Part shown: positions 32,601-40,134 of the stretch, one piece after another
How positions within the stretch are numbered: position 1 is the stretch's first letter
Layout of the letters: each line of letters starts with the position of its first letter
NCBI RefSeq assembly: GCF_022581195.2
Contig: NC_061479.1
Coordinates: forward strand, 4,278,001 to 4,342,000
Length of the DNA stretch: 64,000 bases
Origin: Helicoverpa zea
Lineage: Eukaryota; Arthropoda; Insecta; Lepidoptera; Noctuidae
Direction of reading: 5' to 3'
Notes under the pieces: model-generated
Told to the model about the DNA's origin: nothing
Seen by the model: only the letters and a program-made list of their open reading frames with translations
Database searches by the model: none
Made by a program: the position numbers and the translations under genes

Positions 32601-34487
32601 AAGATCAAAGTACAACTTTATAGTTGCCAAAGTATATAAATGTGTGTATATTTGTTGTCTCTTCGAGTGTCTGAATGGAAGGAACAAAGCTTATATGTTT
32701 TTATGAAGTGACTTTTCTTTATTTGGGAAGTTTCTGAGGGACGCGGGTAAAGCCGCGGAAAAATAAAAATTAGAGTTATCCTTGGATCTATTGGTCCTTT
32801 ACGTGGATTATTTCCGACGGAACGCGGATGAAACCACTGGCGAAAGCTTGTAAATGAATAAATAGCCTTTCTAATAGATCAAGAAAACATGTAGGATATT
32901 TTTTGTCCATGTGACTTAGTTCCCCCATAAAATTTCTGAGTCCTTTATACATAAGTCTTTTTGTTATCTGGCGGAACATAATTATTAAATCCATTAATCC
33001 TCCTGTTCTGCAGGTCCTATCACTAGACATAAGTCGTCAACTCTGTGACTACGCAGTAGAATACGCGGTACTTCGGGAAGAGATGCCGCGACTAGCCGCC
33101 CTTACTGAGGAGAATAGACTACTGATCGACGATAAGAATAGATTGGGAGAAGAGCTTGATGTAAGTTTTGGTTTCATTAAATTATCAGCCTTTTTTGATT
33201 GTCCTACTGCAAGGCTTGCTTCTTCTCATACAGAGAAGGAATCTTTAAAAGCTTTTTAAATTTTAAGACTGTGAAGTCCAGATTTCCTCAAGATGTTTTG
33301 TTACACCTTAATTCAGTCATTGGTGTCTATGATATATTTAGAAAGTCCATAAAATAGTTACATTGGTACTTGCCTGACACTTGTATTGAGAGGCTGGTGC
33401 TTTACAACTAATGCACCACATTTTTATCAATTTAGAAGACAGATAGTAGATAATAGTAGACAGACAACAGTAGATAATAAGTAATAATAGGTAGACGACA
33501 GTAGACAGATAGTAAATAATAACTAGATAATAGATAGATTGTTCTTTAAAATGTTAAGGTTCACTCAGGAGATAATAAAATGCCATACTGCTGGTTCTGA
33601 ATTAAGTACATGTAATACTAATATCGATAATCCCATTACAGGAAGCCATGGACGCCATTACAAATTACCAGAAAACGCAAACACGCTTAGAAACACAGAA
33701 CAAATCCTTAGAACAACAGTTAACCTTGCTAAGCCGCTACATTTCCGCTCACCACAAACAAGACATACCAATAGAAATCAAGAAAATCGTCCAAAACCAC
33801 AGCAAGAAGCTATCCTTCAAAATCTTCTCCACGAAATTCTCCAACGACCAACCAGAGCCTGAAGACCCGAGGAAGAATTTCAAGACAGGGATAAGCTCGC
33901 CGAATTTATTCGCGAAAATACGCGAGGATTCTCCAAAAGATATAGAGCATGAACGAAGACAGTTTATGATGAAGAAATCGCAGTCAGTCCATTCTGGTCT
34001 GATAGCTAATATGAAGAATTACCAACTCAAAGTACTAGATGAGAAAAATGAGAACCACAAAACAGAAAATATCACAGACAGTTTGAAGGAACTAGGCAAG
34101 AAGAATTCTGGGTTCTTTGCAAGCACACACGAGCAGATACGTCAAGAAAGGCTCTTTGAGCATCAACTCAAAAATAACTTTGATGAGAATTTGCGAAAGT
34201 TGGACGAAAAATTGAATGAGAAGTTAAACCCTACATCGTATATAGATGATTTGAGCATATTTCAGAGTAGAAAAAGTATGTCTTTGAATTTACAGCAAGG
34301 GAAAGATGGTAAAGTAGGGGATAGTGGGTTCGTTACCCCGTTGAGTCCAGACGAGAAGAAAGAAGATTCCTGTTCCACTATTTCTCATCCTTTAAGTGAT
34401 GTGGATGTGGACATAAAGTTTGACGGACAGTCGACTAAGCTAAAACAGATTAGACCTATTAAACATGTTGTTAGTGACAAATCGTAG
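10367..34487 (+). CDS. plx: TBC1D1/TBC1D4-type Rab GTPase-activating protein (pollux orthologue), 3' part, 21 exons
   Basis: Spliced CDS: 10367-10545, 11457-11559, 12126-12266, 12523-13170, 13679-13880, 14300-14422, 15038-15153, 15609-15700, 16292-16427, 21796-21919, 25892-25997, 26584-26699, 27103-27240, 28629-28793, 29556-29720, 30284-30435, 30739-30837, 31211-31364, 31869-32038, 33014-33160, 33642-34487. All junctions are GT..AG, and reading frame is kept across all 21 exons (4,122 nt including stop). In-window residues: end of PTB1 about 92-125, long linker 142-350, PTB2 about 350-450, calmodulin-binding-like helix about 705-740 ([20 protein letters not shown]), TBC domain about 797-1045, coiled coil about 1060-1130. 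The TBC domain has the arginine finger (IDLGR, about 853) and glutamine finger (GYCQG, about 890), so GAP activity is expected. Known role of the family: Akt/AMPK-controlled GAP for Rab8/10/14-type Rabs in vesicle traffic. The start of PTB1 and the initiator lie upstream of the window. TBC1D1 and TBC1D4 are vertebrate duplicates, so insects have one co-orthologue. Confidence 0.93.
11457..11559 (+). CDS. plx: plx exon (Ser-rich loop into PTB1)
   Basis: Frame-compatible with the exons before and after. Encodes a Ser/Ala-rich stretch ending SDSHFFE, where the first PTB domain resumes. Donor GTAAAT. Confidence 0.87.
11750..12015 (+). repeat. LINE 3' end fragments, second family
   Basis: GCCGACCCCAAATAAAATTG follows a decayed coding end ([14 protein letters not shown]). 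Related fragments: 16430-16615 and 26195-26310. All lie in plx introns. Confidence 0.68.
12126..12266 (+). CDS. plx: plx exon (C-terminal part of PTB1)
   Basis: Encodes [20 protein letters not shown], which matches the late strands and helix of PTB1 in TBC1D1/4, followed by [10 protein letters not shown]. The RRHS at 12237-12248 is a basophilic-kinase-like site just after the domain. Confidence 0.92.
12523..13170 (+). CDS. plx: plx exon (216-residue linker into PTB2)
   Basis: A long acidic and Ser/Thr-rich linker without a recognisable fold, ending EQNRTMLFQ, which opens PTB2. It carries RDRSAS (13081-13098), which fits the Akt consensus RxRxxS. The exon is exactly 648 nt, phase 0 at both ends, so skipping it would keep frame. 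Confidence 0.93.
13679..13880 (+). CDS. plx: plx exon (PTB2 core)
   Basis: Encodes [21 protein letters not shown] and CYVFKCES, the conserved strands of the second phosphotyrosine-binding domain of TBC1D1/4. Ends phase 1 at GTGAGT. Confidence 0.95.
14300..14422 (+). CDS. plx: plx exon (PTB2 C-terminal helix)
   Basis: Encodes [16 protein letters not shown] and [18 protein letters not shown], matching the closing helix of PTB2 and the Cys-containing segment after it in TBC1D1/4. Confidence 0.94.
14443..14614. mobile_element. Short MITE, plx intron
   Basis: Arms TATATGTCGCAGGGATATGA..TAAAAACG and inverse bound about 170 bp. Confidence 0.8.
15038..15153 (+). CDS. plx: plx exon (post-PTB2 helical segment)
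   Basis: Encodes [20 protein letters not shown] and continues to NHMYE. Conserved position just after PTB2 in the family. Confidence 0.92.
15609..15700 (+). CDS. plx: plx exon (short helical segment)
   Basis: Encodes [18 protein letters not shown], matching the family's helix before the phospho-regulated linker. Ends phase 2 at GTAAGC. Confidence 0.91.
16292..16427 (+). CDS. plx: plx exon (basic, Ser-rich regulatory linker)
   Basis: Encodes [19 protein letters not shown]. This aligns with the KRSLTESLES region of TBC1D1 and is a candidate phosphorylation or 14-3-3 segment. The next intron (16428-21795) is mostly the copia insertion. Confidence 0.93.
16800..16997 (-). repeat. copia 3' LTR
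   Basis: 198 bp, TGTTGG..CCAACA, same sequence as the right LTR by eye. Preceded by target duplication AAAAT. Confidence 0.92.
17036..17298 (-). mobile_element. 5'-truncated LINE 3' end inserted in the copia element
   Basis: Reverse complement of the tail of the LINE at 23440-25446. Flanked by a 15-bp duplication TTTATACA[A/G]TCATAA (17021-17035, 17299-17313), 14 of 15 matching. It is younger than the copia insertion. Confidence 0.82.
17622..17677 (-). repeat. Uninterrupted 56-T tract (poly(A) tail of a minus-strand retroposon)
   Basis: 56 consecutive T on the + strand. It most likely marks the A-tail of a retroposed sequence on the minus strand extending rightwards to an undefined point (about 18130). 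I could not define its body or target duplication. Confidence 0.7.
18600..21045 (-). pseudogene. copia gag-pol relic
   Basis: Minus-strand fragments in the order expected for copia. A zinc-knuckle-like YCDHCG..KKDC (about 20995-21041) has Asn at the usual His. A protease-like LLDSGVTDH lies near 20810-20845, an integrase piece [19 protein letters not shown] near 19945-20005, an RT piece [22 protein letters not shown] (19000-19190) and an RNase H lead-in GYADSDW near 18650-18680. Frameshifts and stops separate them, so no full polyprotein can be made. Function inferred from motifs only. Confidence 0.85.
21080..21165. repeat. Short repeat shared with 11187-11262
   Basis: TTTCGTGTCGATGACATGT..TATAGTGA..CTACACTTTGTNAGCCCAATATGC is present at both places; one lies inside the copia element. 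Confidence 0.6.
21437..21634 (-). repeat. copia 5' LTR
   Basis: 198 bp partner of the left LTR. Followed on the + strand by AAAAT, and adjacent on its inner side to the primer-binding site. Confidence 0.92.
21796..21919 (+). CDS. plx: plx exon (Ser/Pro-rich linker)
   Basis: Encodes [18 protein letters not shown] and ends [12 protein letters not shown]. Low complexity, placed by frame and splice sites between transposon-filled introns. Confidence 0.85.
21950..23400. mobile_element. Foldback-like element with about 195-bp inverted arms and GC-rich core
   Basis: Left arm 21950-22147 and right arm 23203-23400 are inverted copies with only a few mismatches (CACCGTAAG/TTACCGTAAG ends, AAGCTCTC, CAGTCTTTTTGTAAGATCGA inner ends). 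Flanks ATAGAT/ATAGAC may be an imperfect 6-bp duplication. The core holds a GC-rich block (about 22715-22905) in otherwise AT-rich DNA. No transposase is seen, and small frames across the GC block look accidental. Confidence 0.78.
23440..25446 (+). mobile_element. 5'-truncated non-LTR retrotransposon (jockey-like RT) with its 3' UTR
   Basis: From about 23440 the RT palm region can be read with a frameshift near 23572. An open frame (23618-24547) then runs through [19 protein letters not shown] and the catalytic FADDTS to a C-terminal domain ending near 24547. The 3' UTR continues to a (TTTTGA)n tail at 25425-25446. Its last roughly 230 bp recur as truncated copies at 6225-6400 (-), 17036-17298 (-), 42885-43040 (+) and 63508-63560 (+). 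The clade is inferred from motif style only. Confidence 0.85.
23618..24547 (+). pseudogene. LINE reverse transcriptase fragment
   Basis: 309-residue open frame covering RT motifs from PQGSILGP through [16 protein letters not shown] and [12 protein letters not shown], then the thumb and C-terminal part. It lacks the endonuclease and the first RT motifs, and is frameshifted upstream near 23572, so it is not functional. It lies within a plx intron on the sense strand. Confidence 0.88.
25892..25997 (+). CDS. plx: plx exon (acidic Thr/Pro-rich linker, alternative acceptors)
   Basis: Encodes [20 protein letters not shown]. Two AG acceptors 12 nt apart (exon start 25892 or 25904) both keep frame. 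The upstream one is chosen because it follows the better pyrimidine stretch. The donor is AT|GTAAGT. Confidence 0.83.
26584..26699 (+). CDS. plx: plx exon (linker before calmodulin-binding-like helix)
   Basis: Joined in phase 2 to the preceding exon. Encodes [20 protein letters not shown] and [16 protein letters not shown]. Confidence 0.9.
27103..27240 (+). CDS. plx: plx exon (calmodulin-binding-like amphipathic helix)
   Basis: Encodes [17 protein letters not shown] and [17 protein letters not shown], strongly like the segment that immediately precedes the TBC domain in TBC1D1/4 and binds calmodulin there. Confidence 0.95.
27256..27286. repeat. 14-bp perfect hairpin with 3-nt loop
   Basis: ACTTGGAAAAAGTC-TAA-GACTTTTTCCAAGT, 16 nt after the donor of the calmodulin-helix exon of plx. 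Confidence 0.85.
27608..27735 (+). pseudogene. Orphan transposon first exon (42 codons) with donor
   Basis: ATG opens [20 protein letters not shown], continues [18 protein letters not shown] and ends AT|GTAAGT. No downstream exon is present. I associate the NVNSANLPR start with uncharacterised arthropod transposon proteins, some with a YqaJ-like nuclease, but only from memory. Confidence 0.5.
27840..28046 (-). pseudogene. THAP-like zinc-finger first exon, frameshifted
   Basis: Minus-strand ATG at 28046 reads [20 protein letters not shown] then [12 protein letters not shown]. One frame over it continues [14 protein letters not shown] and LYFCEDHFD, with a donor GTAAGT after DHFD. The [20 protein letters not shown] pattern is that of THAP DNA-binding domains, common in transposases. 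A frameshift lies between the halves (about 27930-27950), and the first Cys pair is irregular. Confidence 0.62.
28629..28793 (+). CDS. plx: plx exon (linker into TBC domain)
   Basis: Encodes [20 protein letters not shown] and continues [12 protein letters not shown]. Matches the RLKLDYEE segment before the family's TBC domain. Confidence 0.94.
28923..29153. mobile_element. Short MITE, plx intron
   Basis: About 50-bp arms beginning TATAGTTCGGCCATTCAGAG and ending with the inverse, including GTTCCTGACACGTCGCGATT. About 230 bp, no coding. Confidence 0.85.
29556..29720 (+). CDS. plx: plx exon (TBC domain start)
   Basis: Opens with [17 protein letters not shown], the TBC R-x-x-W signature region, and ends in ILIDL-G. 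The catalytic IxxDxxR motif is therefore split by the intron after the Asp. Confidence 0.96.
30284..30435 (+). CDS. plx: plx exon (TBC arginine and glutamine fingers)
   Basis: Encodes [10 protein letters not shown], carrying the arginine finger, and [13 protein letters not shown], carrying the YxQ glutamine finger. Both catalytic residues are present. Confidence 0.97.
30739..30837 (+). CDS. plx: plx exon (TBC domain middle)
   Basis: Encodes [20 protein letters not shown] and ends [10 protein letters not shown]. 33 codons, phase 0 at both ends. Confidence 0.95.
31211..31364 (+). CDS. plx: plx exon (TBC domain)
   Basis: Encodes [15 protein letters not shown] and [20 protein letters not shown], a highly conserved TBC core. 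Confidence 0.97.
31869..32038 (+). CDS. plx: plx exon (TBC domain C-terminal part)
   Basis: Encodes [20 protein letters not shown] and ends YEKVMKK, the last helices of the TBC fold. Confidence 0.96.
32063..32580. mobile_element. MITE with TAA duplication (Harbinger-type target), in plx intron
   Basis: Ends TGGCTGGTTTACACAGT and the inverse of AAGCTCGGTTACACAGT; TAA at 32060-32062 and 32581-32583. The interior repeats short words such as ACTCGCA and GCAGTAGCTCGC. A short frame at 32381 ([11 protein letters not shown]) might be a transposon-protein remnant. Confidence 0.75.
33014..33160 (+). CDS. plx: plx exon (end of TBC, start of coiled coil)
   Basis: Encodes [20 protein letters not shown], then a Leu/Glu heptad-like stretch ([20 protein letters not shown]). 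Confidence 0.95.
33436..33540 (+). repeat. Degenerate GATAGTA/TAGACAG minisatellite
   Basis: Short units such as ACAGATAGTAGATAATAG repeat with variation, just upstream of the last plx exon. Confidence 0.75.
33642..34487 (+). CDS. plx: plx terminal exon (coiled coil and charged tail)
   Basis: 281 codons plus the TAG stop (34485-34487). It begins with heptad-like coiled coil ([16 protein letters not shown]), then a Lys/Asp/Ser-rich tail not obviously conserved outside insects. The 3' UTR appears very short: AATAAA follows at 34509-34514. Confidence 0.94.
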   Translation, partial: EAMDAITNYQKTQTRLETQNKSLEQQLTLLSRYISAHHKQDIPIEIKKIVQNHSKKLSFKIFSTKFSNDQPEPEDPRKNFKTGISSPNLFAKIREDSPKDIEHERRQFMMKKSQSVHSGLIANMKNYQLKVLDEKNENHKTENITDSLKELGKKNSGFFASTHEQIRQERLFEHQLKNNFDENLRKLDEKLNEKLNPTSYIDDLSIFQSRKSMSLNLQQGKDGKVGDSGFVTPLSPDEKKEDSCSTISHPLSDVDVDIKFDGQSTKLKQIRPIKHVVSDKS

Positions 34488-34508
34488 TACTTGCCTAAAT
34501 TATTTTGA

Positions 34509-34514
34509 AATAAA
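34509..34514 (+). terminator. plx poly(A) signal
   Basis: Canonical AATAAA starting 22 nt after the stop codon. Cleavage is expected near 34525-34540. Confidence 0.7.
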
Positions 34515-35234
34515 GAATTTGTATAGAAATGAAATTATATCTTCATTTGTCTAGCCTTTTCCCAACTATGTTGGGGTCGACTACCAGTCTAATGATGAGT
34601 TCCTCCGTGTTTCGGAAGGCACGTTAAATTGGTGGGTCCTGGCTGTCATTTGAACATCTTTGGCAGTCGTGTCGGGAAGTCAGAAACCAAGTCTGGCAAC
34701 CAGTTTTAGAAAGGGGTAAAGGGTTATCCAGGTCACTGGGTTGAGGAGGTCGGCAATCACTCTATGTAGCACACTGGTACTCAACTGCATACGGTTCGAC
34801 TGGCAGCCGACCCCAACATAATTTGGGAAAAGGGTTCGGGAGATCATGAAAAGATTAAAATTCGTTTCTATACGGGTTCCATATTCTCATACATAATTAA
34901 TTTGTAGTGTAGGCTGAATATTATTAAATGCGCAACGTGGATTAAGATAATACTAGCTGCTTCCCGCGGTTTCATCTGCGTCCCGAGGGAACAACTTTCC
35001 GCACTTGAATAAAAAGTAGATCAATATTGTTGATTTCTATATGAGTTATAGTACTTTTTTCACTAAAAACAACTGTCGAGTCGATTTTGATAAAATTTTA
35101 GGAAAATCGTGGACGAAAATGGTGAAATCGCGGTTTAAAATTAAAAATATATATATAGAAATTAAATACGATGGTCTGTGTTCATAGCATAGGATATATA
35201 CCACACGTTATTTATTCTATAGAATAACGTTGAC

Positions 35235-35352
35235 TTGCACCATTTAACTATAACGATAACCAAACCATAACCATATACTTGTCGCCCATTGGTCACATCG
35301 GCGATTTGACTACTGAAAATGGTTCGGTTATCGTTATAGTTAAATGGTGCAA
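35235..35352. mobile_element. Short MITE, intergenic
   Basis: Arms TTGCACCATTTAACTATAAC..GATAACC and inverse, about 35 bp each, in 118 bp. Confidence 0.78.
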
Positions 35353-37112
35353 TTCACCTTAAGTATTATATTTCTGCGAAAAAGAGATAGCACTATGTAT
35401 GTAGCGCGCTGTTTCACTCACACTGTGATGGCAAAAACACATGTTCTCGCTTTAAGCTTTTAGTTAATAACTGTATAGTAAAATACATTAGATTAAATAA
35501 ATATAATAATTAAGAATTGGTATTATAAGCTGGCATAATTATCGGATGTTTTATTGTCAAGGTATTATCGACTTTGTCTTCTTTGAAATTGAGTCTAAAA
35601 TTATTTAACACAACTATGAAATGAATAATATCGAAGTTACTACATGGAAAAGCATAACTTTTAAGATGTTTTATTTTAAGAAAAGTGGGTGATCCAAATG
35701 TTTTTATTTCAAATAGGCCTTTGCAGGCTCCTGTGAAGCGTCACACTAGTTACACGGTTCAAAAAAGTTGGTGTCATGGAGAAGAGCCGGCAAGAAACTT
35801 CATAAATGTAAATTTATGTGCAAATTGTCACATGTATTCACCCGCTTTCGTGAGATAAAATACCTTTAATTGAATATAGACTCTATCTCAATAGTGTTAG
35901 TGTCGATAATAATTTGACAGTAAAACATTTTCGCTACGATTTGCCCGTTCGCCGGCCGTCACTCACAAAGTTCCCATAAAGCACCAATAAATAAATTAAT
36001 TAAGTAATAAATAAAAGTAAAATAATAATAATCTATATTTGTTGCACAAGATATTTATAATTATTTTTATTGTATAAAAAGACAGTGAGCACTGTATATG
36101 TTTATAGAAATATATAATAATAAATGCAAGTAAGTGTCAGTTTATAAATCGGCCGTAAATAGTATTGAGTATTAAGTTAATTTGATAATAATGATGACTT
36201 TGAGTACGTACCCGCAGAAAGAAAACTTATAGTTGGCCGATAGTTTGTTTGGGCTCATAAATCAGTATGAAGATGAATGGTAGTACGCACATTGCAAAGA
36301 TCAGGTATTTACCTGGTATCAGACAGACTGAAAACTTTGATTTGTCAAGATTTTCTTTAAAAAACAATTGCTATCCATTGGGTTAACTGTTGGCCGACTA
36401 TTTACTATTAGTGTATATTTTAATCTTACTTGCATATTGTCTTGCAGATATTATTTTTTACAAAAAAAGTATTACCTTACTTTTGTATTCCGCCGAAGTT
36501 GGGTAAAAAAGAGATTTCTTGCTCTCAGTGTTCAATAAGGAAGGCCAAAGAATGCTCTTTTATTGAATTCACTTCCAAAAATCAGGTCTTAAGATATTTT
36601 TTATGTATTACGAATTATTATAAATTGCTCAAAATTTTTACTTTTTTATTATAATAAAATTATAAATAAGCGTAATAATTACTTACGTAAGGACACTGAA
36701 ATTACGTTCTGGCTTAAATATAGTGAAATATTGTGATTTATTTTATAAATATTAAAAATAAATGATTAATAGTTGATATATTTTGTATTTAATTCCCCGA
36801 AACAAATTCTTCCCGCACCCTGTACCTATATTACTAGAAGTCATCATCTCCCGAGCCTTTTCCCAACTATGTTGGGGTCGGCTTCCAGTCTAACAGGATG
36901 CAGCTGAGTACCAGTGTGCCAAATGCAGCTGCCTGTCTGATCTTCTTAACTAAGTTACCTGGGTAACGTGATACCTTTTGCTACCAGACTTTCTGGCTTA
37001 TGATTACCCGTAACTACTGCCAAAGATGTTCAAATGACAGCCAGGACCAATGCTTAACCTTATGATCTATCTATACGGGCTGTTACTTAGTCACAAGTAC
37101 ATACATACTGAG

Positions 37113-38712
37113 TGTCCGTTCAGACAGACCGGCTCGGAGAGCAGAGCAAAGGACCATGGGCAAAAATGTATGAAGCCTGGGCTCACCCACCAACAGAGAT
37201 GAGACCACTTTGAATATACTTGTAAAGCACTAAATATAAAGATTTAAACTCATTTTTGCGAAGAATCCATGGGGTTATTTTGCTATAAATATTTTTCTCC
37301 GACCATACATAAACTAATATTCTGCAAAAAGTAGTGCTGTTATGGCAGTGTAGGTTTTGTTATTGAACACCTTTAACTAGTTTTAATTCCAGGTTTAATG
37401 TATACATAAAAAATAAAACAGCTGCTAACAGTTAAAATTATTTTTGTTAACATTTCAATCAATATCAATAATAATGTCGTCTAAATATCCTGCCGGTGGA
37501 TTAAATTGTGAGTGCCTGCCTAACCCTAGATACCATATTATGGAAATGATATGAGCACAACTTCCTACTGAGCGCCTACCTGTTAGACACGAGCAGTAAT
37601 ACTGAGCGATGGCATCTCGACCCATTTCGTTTCTGTTAACCAGAATGTATACCTACGTATTGTAAACCTATTTAGGTGCATATCTTTTTTTTGCCATGGA
37701 ATTGAAGGTAGTGCCCATAGTAACAATTTTAGTACAAACAAAAACCTTCACAACGGCATATGCTATAACTCTGTTGGACAATGAGCCCAATTTGACTCAT
37801 GGTCCAACAGATGTAATGTATGTAGGTACTTAGTAATTGAAGTAAGGTTTATTTTTGCATACGCACTGCTTTTGTCATTGAGAATGCTCGAATGCGCTCG
37901 GTGTGAAATAATAAGAGGAACCGACCAGCTCCGATCGTGTATTTTTTCTTTACGTTTGGCTCCATTTACATGTTCTTTAATGCTCGCGCAGCCGATCGGC
38001 TCCGGTCTGTGTGAAAAGAAAAATGCGCGCCGATGCTCTCCGACCCGGTCTATCTAAACCAGTGGTTCTTAACCGGTGGTCCCTGGAGGCATTTCAAGTG
38101 GTCCGCGAAGCTTTGCCTCTCGACGTTGCTATATACGTTATCTAACTTTATTTTTATCGACTTATCTATGCGCGCGCGGGTTTTCGCAACATTTTACGTA
38201 ATTATGGTTATGAGTCTTAAAAAATAATTAAATTTTCGCGCTCGCTTCGCTCGCGTATTCAGAAATTATGTGCCCTTATTATTATTTTGCATTTGACAAC
38301 AATCAAAAAGTTAAGTACGTTTGGGCTAAATTTAACGTAATATTTGATTTAAGTCCGATAAAAATTTCGCGCTCGCTTCGCTCGCGCATTTAGAAACTAC
38401 TTAGTTTATCTTTCTTTGCATTTGCTTACCTACAACTGCCGACATGCGTTTTACTTTGAGTAGTACTGAACCAAAAATTCAGAAATTGGTAAAGAGAATG
38501 CAGTCACAAAAATGTCATTAAATTTAAATCTGTAACTTTTAGTTTTTTGCTAAATAATAAAGAAATGAGTGCTAATTATAAAGTATGCTTGTATTCTTTA
38601 TCAAGGAACTCTCAATTTAGGTAAACCGATGGGGTGGTCCCCGGCTAGACAAACTTTAGTTAAAGTGGTCCCTCATGTCAAAAAGGTTAAGAACCACTGA
38701 TCTAAACGGACC
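37113..38712. mobile_element. Inverted-repeat element interrupted by the hAT insertion
   Basis: Left end GTCCGTTCAGACAGACCGGC..GGAGAGC (from about 37113) is mirrored by GCTCTCCGACCCGGTCTATC.. whose last bases lie beyond the hAT copy (TCTAAACGGAC, to 38712). About 950 bp without the insert. Flanking ATACT on both sides could be the duplication but the ends are not exact. Confidence 0.65.
38060..38699. mobile_element. Non-autonomous hAT element with 8-bp target duplication
   Basis: Ends CAGTGGTTCTTAACC and GGTTAAGAACCACTG, flanked by perfect 8-bp duplications ATCTAAAC (38052-38059, 38700-38707), diagnostic of hAT transposition. 640 bp, no transposase. Inside, a block with CGCGCTCGCTTCGCTCGCG occurs twice (about 38235 and 38368). 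Confidence 0.93.
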
Positions 38713-39208
38713 CATACTCCTCTCAAAGGTATGTAAGTTATAGACACAAAGCAATAAACGAAGAACTTTATACAAAGTAACTTTTTTTATATTAAGCCAT
38801 AAATTCTAGCACACGTCAGAACATGACATAAAATGACGCCAAAATTACCGTGACCCGAACAGACCCGAACAATTAGTTAACCAAATTATTTAAATTAAAG
38901 TTATGTTTTGGTAACGAATATGTAAATTCCTGTGAAATTTTATACAAGTGTAGTTTTAAGGAAACATAGTTATATCAAAATTTTATGCGTGAAGTAAGTA
39001 AATTGTTTAATTAACAGTGACCCCTACGCTGGTACCATCCATCATCATCCCCCGAGCCTTTTCCCAACTGTGTTGGGGTCGGCTTCCAGTCTTAGCCCGA
39101 TGCAGCTTAGTACCTGTGTTTTACAAGGAGCGACTGCTGATCTGATCTCCTCAATCCAGTTATCCAAGCAACCCAATACCCTTTGGTACGACTGGTATCA
39201 CACTTATA

Positions 39209-39790
39209 CAGGGTTACTGGTAAGTAGACCGCATCCTTTCATGAGGTGATAGTATAGGTCAATACCGACAAATTTGACTATGGCATACACTGGGCAAAAG
39301 TTATATAACCCGTTTCAAGATAATCGAATTTCAAGATCTTTTCTTAACAAGTCGTCTAGGTACACGTATAAATTTTTATTATTAGTTAAAAGTCTCGTTT
39401 TTTGGGGATTTTTGTGTGTTTTGTGTCTTTTTGGATAGCTAGATAAATGTAGATGTTTTTTAAATATTCTGCACAAAAAATGAAGAGTAATATTTTCGAG
39501 AAAATAGCTACTAAAAAAGTAATTGCTGTTCGCTATAATTTCCTCTGTGATTTGTACAGTTTTATGGTTTGTTATTATGAAGTGATTCATCTTCTACACA
39601 CAAAAATACGCAAAAACGAGACTTTTGACTAATAATAAAAATGTATACGTGTACCTAGACGACTGATCTTGAAATTCGATTATCTTGAAACGGGTTAACT
39701 TTTGCCCAGTGTATGCCATGGTCAAATTTGTCCGTATTGACCTATACTATCACCTCATGAAAGGATGCGGTCTACTTACGAGTAACCCTG
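39209..39790. mobile_element. TA-flanked long-arm MITE, copy 1
   Basis: Ends CAGGGTTACT[G/C]GTAAGTAG and inverse, TA on both sides (mariner/Tc1-like target). Arms about 190 bp around a short core. Same family as 60801-61390 but with the core inverted. Confidence 0.86.
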
Positions 39791-40020
39791 TATATTGTAG
39801 TCATGGGTTCAAGTCTCAGGAATAAACATTATAGATACATAATCTTGTCAGTGAAGAAACCCGTACGTACCTAAGCCTGCTGAGGCTGCGGGATTGTTCG
39901 CGCGAGTTACCGCGGCGCTGGCACATAAAGGGCTCTAGAAGGAACATGGTGGGTTTTAGTCAGTAAGAGTCTGACACTCGCTCTCGCACACATTTTCTCT
40001 CTTTCTGCAGAGTTACAAGC

Positions 40021-40134
40021 ATGTCTTTACTAAAACTGCCAGTGACTTTGACCAACACTATAGAAGTTCAGAATAAATGGCTAGAAATACTGCAACATGC
40101 TGAAGAAATAGTTGAAGAGGACGCTGAGTATCTG
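40021..40134 (+). CDS. IQCA1: IQCA1 exon 1 (start)
   Basis: ATG at 40021, MSLLKLPVTLTNTIEVQNKW, then an acidic helix (HAEEIVEEDAEYL). A pyrimidine-rich CTCTCTTTCTGCAG ends at 40010, so a 5' UTR exon may join here. Confidence 0.83.

Larger units (their letters stand above)
34530..40010. other. Intergenic region between plx and IQCA1
   Basis: Contains SINE-B copies, a short MITE (35235-35352), the nested hAT pair (37113-38712), the TA-flanked MITE (39209-39790) and repeat D. 35353-36840 shows only AT-rich sequence. No promoter motif could be assigned to IQCA1. Confidence 0.6.

Noticed and set aside
36430..36654. 74-residue frame with several Cys (SCSQCSIRKAKEC)
   Set aside because: AT-rich intergenic DNA, no known domain spacing, no splice or promoter support.
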